DNA of 64,000 nt from Pleurodeles waltl (GCF_031143425.1 NC_090451.1:347394339-347458338); one strand, 5' to 3'. Numbered from the stretch's first letter, positions 35,201-48,627 are shown. A program made the numbers and translations. Notes: a model not told the origin generated them from the sequence alone.

Positions 35201-37675
35201 GCCTTAAACGTTCCTGAAAGAAGCAACAATTTGAGGCTTTCTAGGGTTTCATATCCAGATAGAACCCACTTGTATCTACTGCTTGCTTCCAGAATATTAA
35301 AACATGTAGTAGACGTTTGCCAAATAAAACCTTAAAATGACATTCGTATTTATCTGTATTTCAGGTTGGAGCACAGTGATAGTCATGAAGTAGCAACTAC
35401 TAACAGAGCCAATACTGTGTCCAGTTTTTCAGTCAGAGCATATGGAATGTATGTTTGTTGACATTCCCATAAGCAATTCCGCACTCACATAAACAAATAC
35501 ACATTCATAGGAACAAATGTAGATACAGACACTATAAACACAACACCACATTTACAATGGTAACCTAAATGTGTACGAAGTGAGCAGTCCGTAAAACAAG
35601 CAATATGTATTCAGGACGCATATTTAACTCCCATGTACACCACCGAAGATATGTGAAAACAAATACATATTAAAATCTGATAGCTTGTTTCCATGCGCTA
35701 AATACATGAATATGGGTTCCATTGAGGGGGTTGGGGGTCAATTATCAAAGCCGAGAAAATCTGATAACCTGGGATCAGAATTTACATGGTGTGATAATTA
35801 TCACATATAACAAGGTGAGCCCTTCAAAACTGGGCACAACATGCTGATTTGAGTGCCATCCACACCAAAATCTGAAAGTCTCAGTGTTTATTTGACATTT
35901 TGCTTGGTTTATATGAAAAAGTTTGACCTGCCGAGATGTGCGGACGTCACCCAATAATCAATTACCTAGTGTGGTAAACTCTACCCAACTCAAAATTCTG
36001 GCCCCTGTGTGGTTTTACACAAGGACAGAATTAGTTGGTCTTCTTTTAATTAGGACTTGTGTATCTGTCACTCACTTTCAAAAATAGAATAGGAAAATGT
36101 GTTTTAAAAAGTTTTGAATTCAAGTTAAGAGCGATGCAAAAAATAACACGTTGACAAAATCTATGTGCGATTACACTATACAAAATGCAAAAATTAGTAA
36201 ATGCACATATTTAACGCTGTCTCACCCAGAATAATCACCAACCCACCATAACAAAGCCCAAACAGTGACACCGTATTATTTAGACTAGTTATGGGTGTGT
36301 TTCCAATATTTACGAGTATATGAAGACATGCAAAGATAGAAAAAAGAGCATACATTTTTTTTCAGAATGCATTTGGTTTGTAATGCTCGAATTTTAAAAT
36401 GGAGTCACTTGTTTTAAAAGACTTCTGTATTCCTACTTTTTTTAAGTTTCCTGAGATAGTTATCTACAGTTCCATGTGTAGTGTTCTGCATCTGCTGATG
36501 CCTGAACAGATAATGTTGGCATCAGCCCTGTTGTGGTGCTATCTGATAAATGACCGCACTCTATTATATAATCAGATAAGGACTATTAGTTTTGGTATAT
36601 AATAAAGTGTAATTGTCTTCCTTTGACAAAGGTACTTTGATAGTCAGCAATAGACCACAGAACAGAGGGTGTCCCTTTGATTTCATTGCAGCTCTCACCA
36701 CAGGAAATGTGCACATTCGGTGCAAGCAAGATAAGTGTCCTGTACTTCCGCATTTTCTGAAACAATCTTTGAGCAAACCCCGCCCAAGGAACATGGAGTT
36801 CATCCTTTACATAATACTACCGCCAAAGTAGTAAGAAGTGGTTTGCCCTGAACTGTGTTTTTTTGGGGTAGGTTATGAACTTTCTGGGCTGGAGGCCCTT
36901 CGACCACAGATCAGTTATTTATCAAAACAGGAAAGATGACACCAAAGATTTCCTAACTATCTTTTGCAGAACACTGAGGAAGAAGTCCACAAAAGTGTGA
37001 GCTTTGTGCTTAACTGACAATAGATGTGGCCTAGTTGGATTTTTATTAACCGGATACACTTTGTGTTGTATTATCTTCAGAAAAAAACACTGTAGTATAA
37101 CAAACAAATGTGGATTATTTGCACTTTTTTTGCACAAACAATTTTACTGCATTTATGTAGTAGACAGGTCGATAATATAAAAAATATGATGAGCTGTGTG
37201 CAATCAGCCTATAACCTATTTGAGAAATTAAATCGCATATCATACAGAGTTTTCTTCTAAGTGTTGATGTCGATATGTTGTCCTTTGCTTATTGTATAAT
37301 TTGTTCAGTTTTAGGATGCAGTGTTTCAAATTGTATGATTAGATAGTACCCTAAGAAGACTTAGCCCATGGTGTCGTCTAATGTATGCCAAAAGCACAGT
37401 ATGATTAGCACCATAAATTGCGTTCCTATAAACTCAGTCATTCATGGTGAATAATACATTATGTCGCTGTGAGCGCTATGCTATGGTGTGTTGGCGATTA
37501 TTCTGTGCTCACCTGCTATATGAAACTAATGCAAAAAACTGTCTGTTTATCAAAACTTTCTAACATGTACCATCAAATAAGGCGTGTGAGTATTAGTCGT
37601 GGTATTTGTTTGGCTTCTAAATGCACAATATTGCTCCTTAAAGTATGAGAAACTGTGAAGAAAGACATTTGCTGT
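35201..37675. other. AT-rich stretch between the two R1 copies
   Basis: No open frame above 80 codons and no recognisable protein motif. If the R1 copies are LTRs, this would be the degraded interior of that element; nothing here proves it. Confidence 0.4.
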
Positions 37676-37993
37676 TGGATCATAAAAAGGTTTGACTAGC
37701 GCCATTTAATCTCCTTCGTTTTAAGCTAAGGCAATGTTTGCTCCAAAAAGGTTTTTCACAGTATTATGAATACAGGATTCTGGGTGTGGTAATTTGTGAC
37801 AAGAACATCTGTGCATATTTGTGGTAATGTGCTGTACTGGTGATGTGTTCTCTTCTTTTTTAATGCCTCTGTAATGTTATGCTGTATTATCCAATATGTT
37901 TTTGTTGTATTGTGCAGCTGTTTTAAGTACTGTCTTGCCTGTTTCAGGTACTGTTTTCACTGTTTTGTTGTGATGGGCTCAGTTATACCTTAA

Positions 37994-38150
37994 GTCCCAT
38001 ATTTATACTTTTTTACCACCGCATTTGTGCCACTTTTTGGTGCATAAATGGCGCAAATTTACAAAATACAATTGTATTTTGTAAATTTGCGCTGTTTTTG
38101 CATCAAACAATGACGCAAAGGCGGCGCTAAAAAAGCATAAATGTGGGCCC
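37994..38150. mobile_element. Palindromic MITE
   Basis: The ends are inverted copies: 'tcccatatttatactttttta' at left against 'aaaaaagcataaatgtggg' at right. The centre is a perfect 42-bp palindrome at 38,051-38,092 (GCGCAAATTT...AAATTTGCGC) with no loop. Non-coding. Confidence 0.65.
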
Positions 38151-38151
38151 A

Positions 38152-38220
38152 AGGGCCAGATGTAGTAAAGGTTTTTACCCATTCTGTGTCTATGGGAAAA
38201 AGTGTTCGTACATATGGCCC
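38152..38220. mobile_element. Short MITE remnant, GGGCCAGATGTA family
   Basis: GGGCCAGATGTAGTAAAGG at left and GTACATATGGCCC at right form inverted ends about 69 bp apart, resembling the ends of the element at 22,049-24,963. Confidence 0.45.
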
Positions 38221-38936
38221 TAAATGTGTTATCTTACTTTGTGTATGTATTGCTTTATGTTCTGCTGTTCACTTTAGATATGTAAAAAATGCTGCTACAT
38301 TTCCAGCCAAAAAGCAGCTTTATAGTTGTTGTAACAATCAACCATTTACCATTGTCTTAGGTGGTCAAATAGTGCTGCTCCAGCTCTTAAACTAATTGAT
38401 ACATCAGTCAGCCTAAAACTACAGCAGAGACTGAGGGCCTTACAGTTTTGCAGACTGGAACACTTCATCAGAATGTGACGGATAGCCTGTCCACTGTATT
38501 GTAAGTACCGCAGGCTTTACACATTTGAAATATGGAGGATGGGACATCTGCCACATATGAGATGTGGTGTGCCAACAGTCAACCTCTATATAAAGCCCTT
38601 AGTCTAAACATGGCACTCATAGTACTCACTTTATGTGATATGGCTCCAGTTTCCATGTTGCGAACTCCCGACAAGACATCTGCCAATACCCTAGAACCTC
38701 TGCTTTGACATGAACATGGATTCATGGGGGGGTGCCCCCTACTGCAAAGTGCTTGCATCAGCCATCTCTGTGACTAACAACTTCCAGCACCTGTTTTTTA
38801 GGATGAATCCCAATACAACAGCTAGGGATGGTACTGCCTCCTGAATGTCTTCAACCCCCCCCCCCGCCCTGGTCCTCAGAGGTTGGCGAGAAGGAGGCTC
38901 CAGTCCACTAATCCTCGATTATTAAGACAATGAGTT

Positions 38937-41651
38937 TTGACAGGCCAAGTCAGGCAGCAGGGGGAGCAGCAAGGGGGGACAAATTCAGTTGTGCCACAGA
39001 CTGAGGCCGAGACCTGCAAGTTGCAAGACCAGGGTAATATTTTGGAGGCAAAACATGACACATTGAAGGTTACAGAGGTGGTGCTCTCTCTGGCATTTAA
39101 TGCTGACACATCTCTCCAGAGAACTATGCACCATAATGTCTCCTCTCGTCAGACAGGGGGATAAATGACAGGGATATCCCCCCCTTCAGCATCTCTAAGA
39201 GAGCTCTGTCAGGGCCTTGCCAGGAAGCCCCGTTATTGGGAATGTAGGGCCAGCAGCAGTGTCAGGAGCTTCATCGATGATCCTTAACAGGCCAGGAATG
39301 GGATGTCAGGAGCCGGCCATCAGTTTTCAACCCCCTTTAGAGCAGTTAGCAGCCCCTGTTGATGCTGAGGCAACCAGAGAGGGAAGTGGCGATGATGATC
39401 TCGATGCAGCTATAGCTGAGCAGCAAGATCTGCCTCAGGCTTCATCTCCACAGGAACTGCCTGAGGCTTTGTTCTCAGATTCGTGAAGCCTATCTGAGTG
39501 CAAATCAGAGGAGAAAGGTCCTGCTGGTGCTGACAAGAAAACCAGTTTTACAGAGTGGCTGACTGTTAAGGATAATGAAGGAAGCCTTGTATAAAATGTC
39601 AGTGTGGGGAAGGGAAGATCTGGTTCTATTACAAATACCCAAATTAAAGACCTTATAACATTAGCCTTCGCTCAGGTGACACTTGACCCTATACTGGCAT
39701 GTGAGGATGAACTTCTCTGGTACCCGAATGGTACAGACCTTACTCCTACAAATTTGTCTCCCCGACCTCTGGAGTTGGTTGGCCCCCCAGCTTTGAAAAG
39801 GGGTTCCCAGGCAATACAGCTGCTGGTGGAGAGGAAGCGGATTCTTCCATGGTGCCTACTGCAGCTCTGAGAGAACCTGGCTCCCCCACTTTCTCGGCTA
39901 TTTGCAACTTCCTACTGCAGCATAGGGAGAGTATTGCAAGGACTCTGTTATATTGAAAACCGTGTATCTTAACAAGCAAGTCAATTTGAAGAAACTTTGA
40001 AGGAACATGGATAGTCTTAACACACATCTTGGCAAAGTGAAATCAACTCAAGCCGCTTTTCAGGCAGCAGTAGAGGAGGCCAAGGTGGACTCTGAGGAGC
40101 TCGAATCTTAGTTGGTCACTCTGGTGGTCATTATGACCCTGGCGGTCTCCTGACGGCCAGATCAAAGGTGGCGGGTTCACCACCAACAGGCTGGCGGTGA
40201 AGGCCCCCACATTGTGAGTGTGGCGGGTTGGCAGAGGCCAACCAACCACATCTCCACTCATACCGCCATGGTGGTTGGACCCGCTGTGCCGGAGATGACC
40301 ATCTCTAACCTGGTGATCCACAGAAGACCACCAACGGTATTAGGAGCCACCTTTTCACCAAGGTTTCCACGGCGGTAGCACTGCCACAAAAATCCTGGCA
40401 GAAAGGCTACTGGTGACAGGGAATCTCCTCCCTGTCACCGATAGACAATTCTCTCACCCCCCCAGCAAGAACTAAACCCCTCCACCCCCCTCTAGGTACA
40501 GTGCCCCCCTCCAGGCACAGCACCCCCCACCTCCCCTCCAGTCACAGTGCCCCTCTTCCCTTCCCTGCATACATACACATGCACACAGACACCCACACAT
40601 ACACTCATTTACCTACACTTACACACATGCATTCACTCACATGCATCCATACTCGCATTCACCTCAGCACACAAACACGCATTCAAGCATGCATACTCAC
40701 ACCCATCCAAGCAAGCATACTCACACACAGACAAACATGCATTCACCACAATACTCATACTCGCATACACACAGACATACACACATACATGCATACATGC
40801 ATTCACTTCTACATTCAGACACACATACAATCATGCATACACACATTCATGCACACACGCAGACAACACACACTCACACATGCACACACAACAGCCCCCA
40901 CCCTCCTACCCACCTCCCCAGTCGGACGATCAACTTACCTGATCCGAAGAGGAGGCCATCTGGCAGGGAACAGGAAGGGGCGCTTCCACCTCCGGAAGCA
41001 CCCCGCCATCAGGACACTGCTAGGCTGTATTATTGCACATAATACGGCAGGCAGAGTCCTGCTGGAAGAGTGGGGCCAGTGGTAGAAACGCCCCAGTGGC
41101 TCCACTCGCCAGCACGACTACTGCTGGATTTCTGCAGAAATCCAGCAGTACCCGTAATGTGGTGGGTGGAAGACCACCAGCACTGGTGGTCTTCTTGCAC
41201 CCTTGGCTTTGGTGTTTTTGAAGGAAGACCGCCAAAGTCATAATAAGGGCCTCTGTCATCTAGGGTTGAAGATTTGAAAAATCAATCCCGTTGGAACAAT
41301 CTTAGGGTGGTCAGTATCCCCAAAGGCACTGAGGGAGACAATCTCTGATCGTATTTTGTATGTCTCTTTAGGGAGGCTTTTCCCACATTAAATGATTGGG
41401 ACACAGATTGCATGATTTATATGGCCCACCACTCCCCATTTAATCCACCTAAGGAGGGCCCGGTGACCCACTACCCACAAGCTATTCTGATCTATGTGGG
41501 TAACATTCCGTTGCACCAAGAAATCTTCTGGGCAGCCTGGCCTAGACCACCAATCAAAGCTTGTGGGGTCAAGTGTTTTGTCCACTGGGATTTCGGCCAT
41601 GAGCCTGTGGTCAGGCGATGGCAGCTTTGAGATTATTTTCCTGCTCTTCAT
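38937..41651 (+). pseudogene. L1 ORF1 (RNA-binding protein) remnant, interrupted by a MITE
   Basis: After a low-complexity acidic N-terminal part (about 39,217-39,486), coding content just right of the MITE reads VEDLKNQSRWNNLRVVSIP, the classic end of the coiled coil and start of the RRM in L1 ORF1. The C-terminal domain follows (FPTLNDWD..., QAILIYVGN, EIFWAAW). The part left of the MITE (about 40,020-40,110) resembles coiled coil. ORF1 protein coats L1 RNA as a trimer. Many stops and frame changes; the start at 38,937 is tentative. Confidence 0.7.
40123..41251. mobile_element. Harbinger-type MITE inside L1 ORF1
   Basis: The ends are GGTGGTCATTATGACCCTGG and GTCATAATAAGGGCC, flanked on both sides by TCT (40,120-40,122 and 41,252-41,254). 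L1 ORF1 sequence continues on either side. The centre (about 40,555-40,890) is rich in CA with ACATGCAT-type phrases. Open frames of up to 194 codons here are CA-repeat translations. Confidence 0.75.
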
Positions 41652-42338
41652 AAACTTGGGACATCAGTATTATTAATGGAACCTGCCACCTTGAGGGTTG
41701 AATAAAAGGGCCAAACTTAATTTTGCTTTGATGCTTCAAAAGTTACTGATCTTTTACAACAATGGCAGTCAGAGTAGTGATGTTTTATTTGCAGTTTATT
41801 CATCAGCGTCTCTATTGATTGATTATATCCTTTCTTCTATTATGTAGTTCAATCATTCATTATGTGTTGTATTGTGGGGTATTGTAATGCCTTCTTGCCC
41901 ATACTTTCTTGTTATATGTGGGGTCACACCAATAGGGGCCTCGGGTGCTTAGGGTTTTCTCATTGTTTTGTTTCCTTTCTTGTTTTTTCTCTTAATCTAC
42001 ATCTTGGGTGGGACCCTCTAGAGGGTGCGGAGGGCTCTGATTCCCATATGAGCTTGCTAGGGCACATATTTTTCTGTGCTACAGTGGACGTGTGGGGATG
42101 GCCCGTGTACGGGGAATTGGTTTGGGGGATGAGGATATAGGTAGGGGTAAGGTGGTGTGGTTTTTTAGCAGTGTGCCAGGGCAAGGTATGACAGTGGTAT
42201 GGGTAATTGCAGTAAGATAACAAGTAGGTATTGGCAAGGGTCTTGGGGAAAACAAAAAAACTTGGAGAAACCTAGCAATCACTTGCTTGCCTATAAAGGT
42301 TCTTTGCTGCGGGGTCTGTTGTTCTCAGCTGGTCCAGG

Positions 42339-45300
42339 ATGCCGATCCTAGTAATGGTTAACAGTGCTAATGGTTATGACCAGCGCATACATATTCTTTC
42401 CTTGAATGTAAATGGGAATAAGACACCCTATAAGCGTAGGTTAGTTAAGGAGGAACTGTTTAAGTTATGCCTGTATATTATTTGTCTGCAGGAGACTCAT
42501 CTTACTTTTGCAGGACTTGGAGTACTGAGTGCTCTGTGCCACCTATTTTTCTTCCACTCAGAGGGGTGTCACTCTCCTGGTGTGGGACAAGTGCTGGGCT
42601 ATGTGGGTGTATCTGGATTCTAATGGTCATTGGCTCATTGTGAGTATTACCCAGGGAAAGATCCAACTAACTTTGTGCATTGTTTAGGGTCCTAATGAGG
42701 ATGATCCCATGGTTTTGAATGACTTGTTGGCTCCATCAGTGGCCTGAACTATTCATACTTTGTGGTGATTTTAATGTCACTCTTTATCCTGGTCCTGATT
42801 CTTCATGCTGTTGGCATCCAAGTATGGTTCCTAAAGCGAAGTGGCATCTTAGAGACGCTTTGTGGCAGCTAGTGAGTTTCTTATGCACTGGTTGATGTCT
42901 GGTGGGCATGTCGCCCCAGAGAGCCAGGGTTTACTTACTACTCTGCCACTTATTATTCATATTCAAGGATAGGCATGTTTCTTGTTAGTCATTTTATACT
43001 ACCCCGATCATATTCCGTTGAACCTGAGAGCGATCTCTTATCATAATTCACTGTCTTTTTTGCAGTGGAATGATCTTCTCAGTCTCAGATGTGGAACTTC
43101 AATAGGAGGCTTCTACTTGATGATGAATATATTTGTTTTATGAATACAGAATTAAGGGGCTTTTGGAGCTTAATGTTGGTTTTGCCTCCACTTAGGTGGT
43201 CTGGGATACACTTAAAGCCTGCCACAGAGGTTACCCCTTTAAACATTCCTCATATCATAGAAAGGAGCAGGACAAGACAAATGCATACATACAGTCTTCC
43301 CTCAGTCAGTTACAATCTCGTTTGGAACAGAGTGTAATCAGTCAGGACAGGGAAAGGTTTCTGTCAATTCTTGATCAATTCGCCATCAGTCAGGCCGCTC
43401 TTAAGGAGATACTTTAGGACTGGTAAGTTAAGAGAATTCAAGCTAAATGTTTAACAAGTTTTGAAAATAATGAAGAGATGGGGTCAATACTAATGTTCTG
43501 GATCAAGGATAGAGCCAGCACAAATAGCAGTCAGAAAGTTCTTAATGATCAGAGGGAACATGTTGGTGATCTAGCGCTAATCCGGGAAGCATTCCGGAGG
43601 TTTTTTTATCGACCGATTTCATTAATCAATGTTGATTCAAAAATCTACAGTTGGATCTTGGACAACAGGTTATCTTTGGTGATTTTGGGCTTAGCGGATG
43701 AGAAACTGCAGGGATATATACCAGGTGGAGATACTACTGCTCATGTTGATGCACGGATTACTGCATAAGAAGTTGGGCCAGGTGAAGGGGGCATGGTCAG
43801 AATGATAATGTTGGATTAAGAAAAGGCATTGGACCATGTATCATGGCATTTCTGTGGGCAGTAATGGGTGTGTGGGTTTCATCAACTGGGTATAACAAGT
43901 GTACAAGGGTTTGACTGCCAGGATCTTTTGTTCTGGGACTCTTTTGGACCCTATAACAATCACCAGGGGTACTCGCCAAGGGTGACCATTATCACCTCAG
44001 TTCTTCGCGTTAAACAGTACATCAAGCCCTATATTCAGGCTTTAAGATAGGCCAAAGGTATCAGCCCACTATGTATACATCAGCTTAGGCTTAAGGTCCT
44101 AGCATATGCGGATGATATGGCTATTTTGACCTCTTCCCCAGATACTTCCTTGAAAGCAATAGTTGCAATTCTAAGTCAGTTTTGAGCTGTGTCTGGGTAT
44201 AAATTTAGACTCAGGTTTTGAGCAATCTCTCTGGTTCAGTCAAGAAAGGTGATGGGAGTGTTCAGAAACATTACTGGGACTAAGCTATCCTTTAAAAATG
44301 GAAGAAATATTTGAGCTCAATTGTGGTGAAATCTTCTTGGGGATGACAGAAACCTTTGAAAAGTGGAACATGTTGCATTTGGGGATAATCAGGAGGTGCA
44401 ATCTTATTACAATTATCATCTTATCTCGCTATTGCTACCTTTTATTGGTGTATAGCTCTCTTTCTCCCTAAAGCTTTTTTTCACGAAATTGCGGCATCTT
44501 GGCAGAAAGCTATTTGGAGCGATCATAAACTAAATCCAAGATACAGCTTTCTCAACTGCCTCTGGGAAGTGGGCGTTTCTCTTTACCCAACCTTCAGGTT
44601 TACTATCTAGCTGCATTCATGTCTAGATTAGCCGAAGTGATTGGCAGTGAGCTGTAGTTCCTGGGATGCTTATTTCCAGAGTATCTAACTTGGGGTGATC
44701 AGATTGCCACCCGGATTGGTATTAGTGACACAATCTATTTTAAAAGGACTAGGTTTAAGACCTTGAAAGTTTATCGTTCCGTCTGATCTTATTTAAAAAA
44801 GATAGTACTGACTATCACTTTGTACAATAACTATACATATTTGGTCTATAATTCTAACCTGCCAGGTTCACGAGAGCTTTTTGGAATGTTTGGAAGGCTC
44901 AAATAATTTTACATTAGGGCAACTATTTGAGGGTGGTACTTTTTTTCTCTTTTGAGATCTTGCGGCAACAGTTCTTTCTCCCTGTGCTGTTTTTTTCTGT
45001 ACCTTCAGGTCCAGCACATTTTAAGTGAGATAAAAGTAGAAGATGTCTGTTGTGCCTCGAATAGTTTTCTGGAATTCCTGATGAAGGGTCCCTGTAAGGG
45101 AAGCATTAGTCTTGCCTATAAAATGATTTCTTCAGCTGAGGTGGGGGAGAGGGCTGACATCTGTCAGTCTAGGGCAGATAAGTGAAGCTGACAACTTGAG
45201 ATAGGGATAACCTCAGGTGATATTAAGCACACTAATCTCTTGGCGCATTGTGTCCTGAATGTTTTGAAAGTCAAAGCTCATCACTTTAGATTTATAAACA

Positions 45301-45760
45301 ATCTCTATCTTACACCCTTTCACCTTTATACTATGGAGGCTAGACAAGATGCAAAATACTTTTGGTGTATGGCTGAGCAGGTGGATAGAGTGCACATCTT
45401 TGTCTTCTGCCCATTAGTTATATTTATTGTAATTCAATTATAGGAAAGCTGATTCAGAGTTTTTGGCTAATGTGGTATGAAATCCTAAGTTACTCGTTTT
45501 AGGACATTCTCCAGTGGTTCCATCTCAATTGGAGGGTTTTTTTTTCCGCAATATTCGTGGCAAGATTAGTGCTGGCCTTACTGTGGCTCATAAAGGTGGA
45601 CCCAAACCCTATGCTCTGATGTAATACATTTTTGTACACTAGTTTTCTTGAAATCGCCTTAATTGACAATGATGAGCAACAGACTAGGTTAAGCATAATC
45701 TGGGACCTGTTGAGGGGGACGTTTAGTAGTTTTCAGGCCATCTAAGACTGGTTTTGATCT
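42339..45760 (+). pseudogene. L1 ORF2 (endonuclease, reverse transcriptase, Cys-rich tail) remnant
   Basis: The N-terminus shows the AP-endonuclease motifs HILSLNVNGNK and IICLQETHL. The reverse transcriptase appears as RPISLINVDSKIYSWILDNRL (43,608-43,670) and YADD at 44,105-44,116. The C-terminus has FLYLQVQHILS and, near 45,260-45,420, YLTPFHLYTM...WCMAEQVDRVHIFVFCP, the L1 Cys/His-rich end. These nick target DNA and copy L1 RNA into it. Frame breaks are numerous and the EN-RT linker is poorly preserved. Confidence 0.85.
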
Positions 45761-45980
45761 CTTATGGGCAAAATTATTTTTCTGTTTACTATGCAATGGC
45801 TTGTTAATCAGACTCATTCTGTATTTTAGTTTACTTTGACTGTTGATCTGTTTTGTTTTACAACTTTTTTTATTTCTCGGATGCTGACATATGTGCCTTT
45901 TTGCAGTTTGATTTTTCTTGATTTATGTGTGTATGCTTCATGGATTTAAAATCTATTTGAATAACATAATAAAAAAAAAC

Positions 45981-46570
45981 ATGAAAATGGATTGAGTTTC
46001 TGGCAGCACTCTCTAAAGTCCACTAAAATATTTCACACTTCTCTTGTTGACATTTTTGCTCTCAACCCAACACCCCTACACTACACCACACGACTAGCGC
46101 CCTTATAAGAGGAACACCCATGGCACGCCCCTCTGCCACAGAAAACTGCCCAAGGGTGGCCATCTTTACAAGGAAGAATTTAGCCATGCAAAATGGCTTC
46201 ACATCACCTTGCAAATATGGAAAATGGCACAGTGCCACCAGAGCGTTGCTAAAAGTGATGCTCCAGTGGAGCTAACGGTTTGTAAATAAGCCCCAGAGTT
46301 GCAAGCGTGCCACAAGTTCCATAGGTAAATAAAAGGGCAAAATAAAAGAAAACTACCTTGTAAAGCGCAACACATAACAAATACATTATGGCTAAGTTAT
46401 GGATTAAGGGTGGTGGTTTACACGGATGCTAAAGTAACATCTTCAGACCTCCCCTCTCACATGACATTGCAAGACTTTAAGCCTGATGACATCAGAGGAA
46501 TACACCATCTGATTTTAATACTGAATACATCACGGAAACTAAAATAGAAGTGGAAAAATGTTGACATTAT
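45981..46570. other. Non-coding stretch
   Basis: Begins after the L1 poly(A). A phrase at about 46,115-46,130 ('catggcacgcccct') resembles one at about 24,795-24,810 ('ttggcacgcccctt'), hinting at a shared old repeat. No gene. Confidence 0.4.
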
Positions 46571-47139
46571 GGGGCTGATTTAGTGTTTGGCCATCAGAAT
46601 TTTCTCCTTCGGGATGGTGAGAACATTAACTCTGCCATCTTGAGGGACTGCCACCCATCAAATCTCAAATTGAGAAACCACTAACTCAGCAGTTTCTGTC
46701 AATGTGGAAAAAGTTTAATGGATGGTACCATCAGCAATGATGGCTGACTATCAAACTTTACAAATGTTTTTTTTTTTCAAACAAAATTCCTAAAGTGGGA
46801 GTTAGTTTTTTAAAACAAATAAACTAATAGCCCCACATCCTGGGAGTTTTGTCCCAGGATGAAGAGGTCATTCTTTTTTCTTGTCCCTCACAAACAGGTT
46901 TTTCATGGCAGTAACAGACAGGAAAAAAAAAAAACATTACACCCTCTGCCCTAAAGCTGTCCTTCCTCTGATACTACCTAGTCCACCAGGCCATCCGAGG
47001 AAGCGTTCCATCAATGTAGATAACGGGGGCTGTCAAAAAATTCTTAAGATCTTTCCATCCCTAAAGGAGGGTTTGATGGGCAACGCTTTCTGACACGTTT
47101 GCAATGAAGTACCCTGTCCACTAAAATCTAAATTGGGCC
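46571..47139. mobile_element. Degenerate MITE, GGGCTGATTTAG family
   Basis: The left end GGGGCTGATTTAGTGTTTGG and the right end CTAAATTGGGCC are imperfect inverted copies and resemble the 170-bp MITE at 21,875-22,044. Boundaries are approximate and flanking triplets are not identical. Confidence 0.45.
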
Positions 47140-47632
47140 ATACAATTTAAGGCCTTCAGTTAATCTGAAGTTCAACCTAAGGGAGTACCACCTGATCCCA
47201 TACCCGCACCCAATTTCTAATCCAGTGCTGTGCATTAATTATGCATTCATCTCCAGCAGGACTTTGAAGTAGACTGCTTTGTTTGCAAGATGCGTAGGGG
47301 CTGGAACTCTTTGCTATCTCAATGATGCCTTTGTTAAAGTTTCAAAACTAAAGAAAATTGAGGAAGAAATTGTGCATTGTGCTCTGTACTAATGTGATAT
47401 ATAAACATACCTGCAAAATAGTGTATTCTTTTTACTAAATGTATCTTTATTTGGAAAATATTGCAGATTATTTTACAGATAATTGATTAGAGCAAATACA
47501 ACTTTCATCAGCTAATAATGTTACATTTAAAGTGTTTATTAATTAAAAATATATACTGCCTTAAACCATATAACAGTATATTTTAATTCAATTTAAAATG
47601 ATCATGAAAGTAGTGATTATTGTAGATACTTT

Positions 47633-48627
47633 GGCCCTCATTATAACAATGGCGGTAAAAACCAACTACTGCTGCGCGGACGGCCGTCAACATACCGTCA
47701 CAGCGGCAACCATCCGTCTGCCATATTATGATAACTGCCGGACTTCCGCTACAAGAAGGGCGGAAATCCATCAGTGATCATACTGGTGGATGGTGGTAGG
47801 ATGGCGCTGCTAACACCAGCACCGCCACGCCAGTAGAATGCCCCTGGCTAAATCATGACTTGTAATACGGCCTGGCGGTGTTCTGCTGGCGAGGTGCTGC
47901 TGGCGGTAGCAGCGCCCTTTCCCGTTCCCTGCTGGAAGACCTCCTCAACAAAAGTAAGTCAGGCTTCCGACAGGGGAGTGTTGTGGGTGTGTGGGTGTCT
48001 GCTTGTGTGCATGAATGTGTGAGTGCGTGTGTAAATGCGTCTGTGTGTGTTGTGTTGTTTGCTTGGTTGTATGTGTGTGAGTGAATGCGTGTAAGAATGG
48101 TGAAGTGAGTGCATGTCTGCATGTCAGTGTGATTGTGTGTAAGAATGGGTTAGAGCATGTCTGGAAGTATGCATGTGAGAATGCGTGTATGCCAGTGTGA
48201 GTAATTGTGTGTATGCGTGGTGCATGTCTGCAGGTGTGTGGGTGTATGGGGGTGGTAGGGTGTGAGGATCGGAGGGGTCGGGGTGTGAGGATCAGAGGGG
48301 TGGGGGAGTTTGGATGGAGGGGGGCATCTGGTGAGTGTTGGGGGTTGGGGGAGCAACCTACCGGTGACAGGGAAGGAATTTCCTGTCACCAGTAGGGCCT
48401 ACCGTCATGGTTTTCATTGCATTGTTAACGCCATGAAAACCATGGTGGTAGGCAGGCTTATAATGCCGCCGCCATTACTATGCCGGCTGCCATGGCAGTA
48501 TGAGTGGAGAAGTGGCAGGTTGGCTGCAGCCAACCCACCATTTTCATAATGTGGAGGTATGTACCGCCAGCCTGTTGTAGGTACTACCGCCACATTTCCA
48601 CTCACAGCCGGGGTCATAATGACCCTC
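47633..48627. mobile_element. Harbinger-type MITE with GT-rich centre
   Basis: It begins GGCCCTCATTATAACAATGG and ends GGGGTCATAATGACCCTC, with TTT on both sides (47,630-47,632 and 48,628-48,630). The centre (about 47,985-48,330) is GT-rich, the reverse complement in style of the CA-rich centres at 40,123 and 58,450, so it is inverted relative to them. Confidence 0.75.

Larger units (their letters stand above)
37676..38335 (+). repeat. Dispersed repeat R1, right copy
   Basis: It matches the split left copy (26,520-26,565 plus 34,863-35,200) in order and orientation, allowing for two small MITEs at 37,994-38,150 and 38,152-38,220 that interrupt it. It shows roughly what the left copy looked like before the Harbinger insertion. 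Confidence 0.6.
38900..45980 (+). mobile_element. L1-type LINE, degenerate, with poly(A) end
   Basis: Two decayed frames in L1 order are followed by AATAAAAAAAAACATG near 45,970. The 5' end is not resolved: 38,400-38,900 may be its 5' UTR. The body contains a 1.1 kb MITE at 40,123-41,251. Both frames have many stops, so this copy is old and dead. Confidence 0.82.

Noticed and set aside
40501..41085. 194-codon threonine/histidine-rich open frame
   Set aside because: Translation of the CA-rich MITE core, open in several frames.
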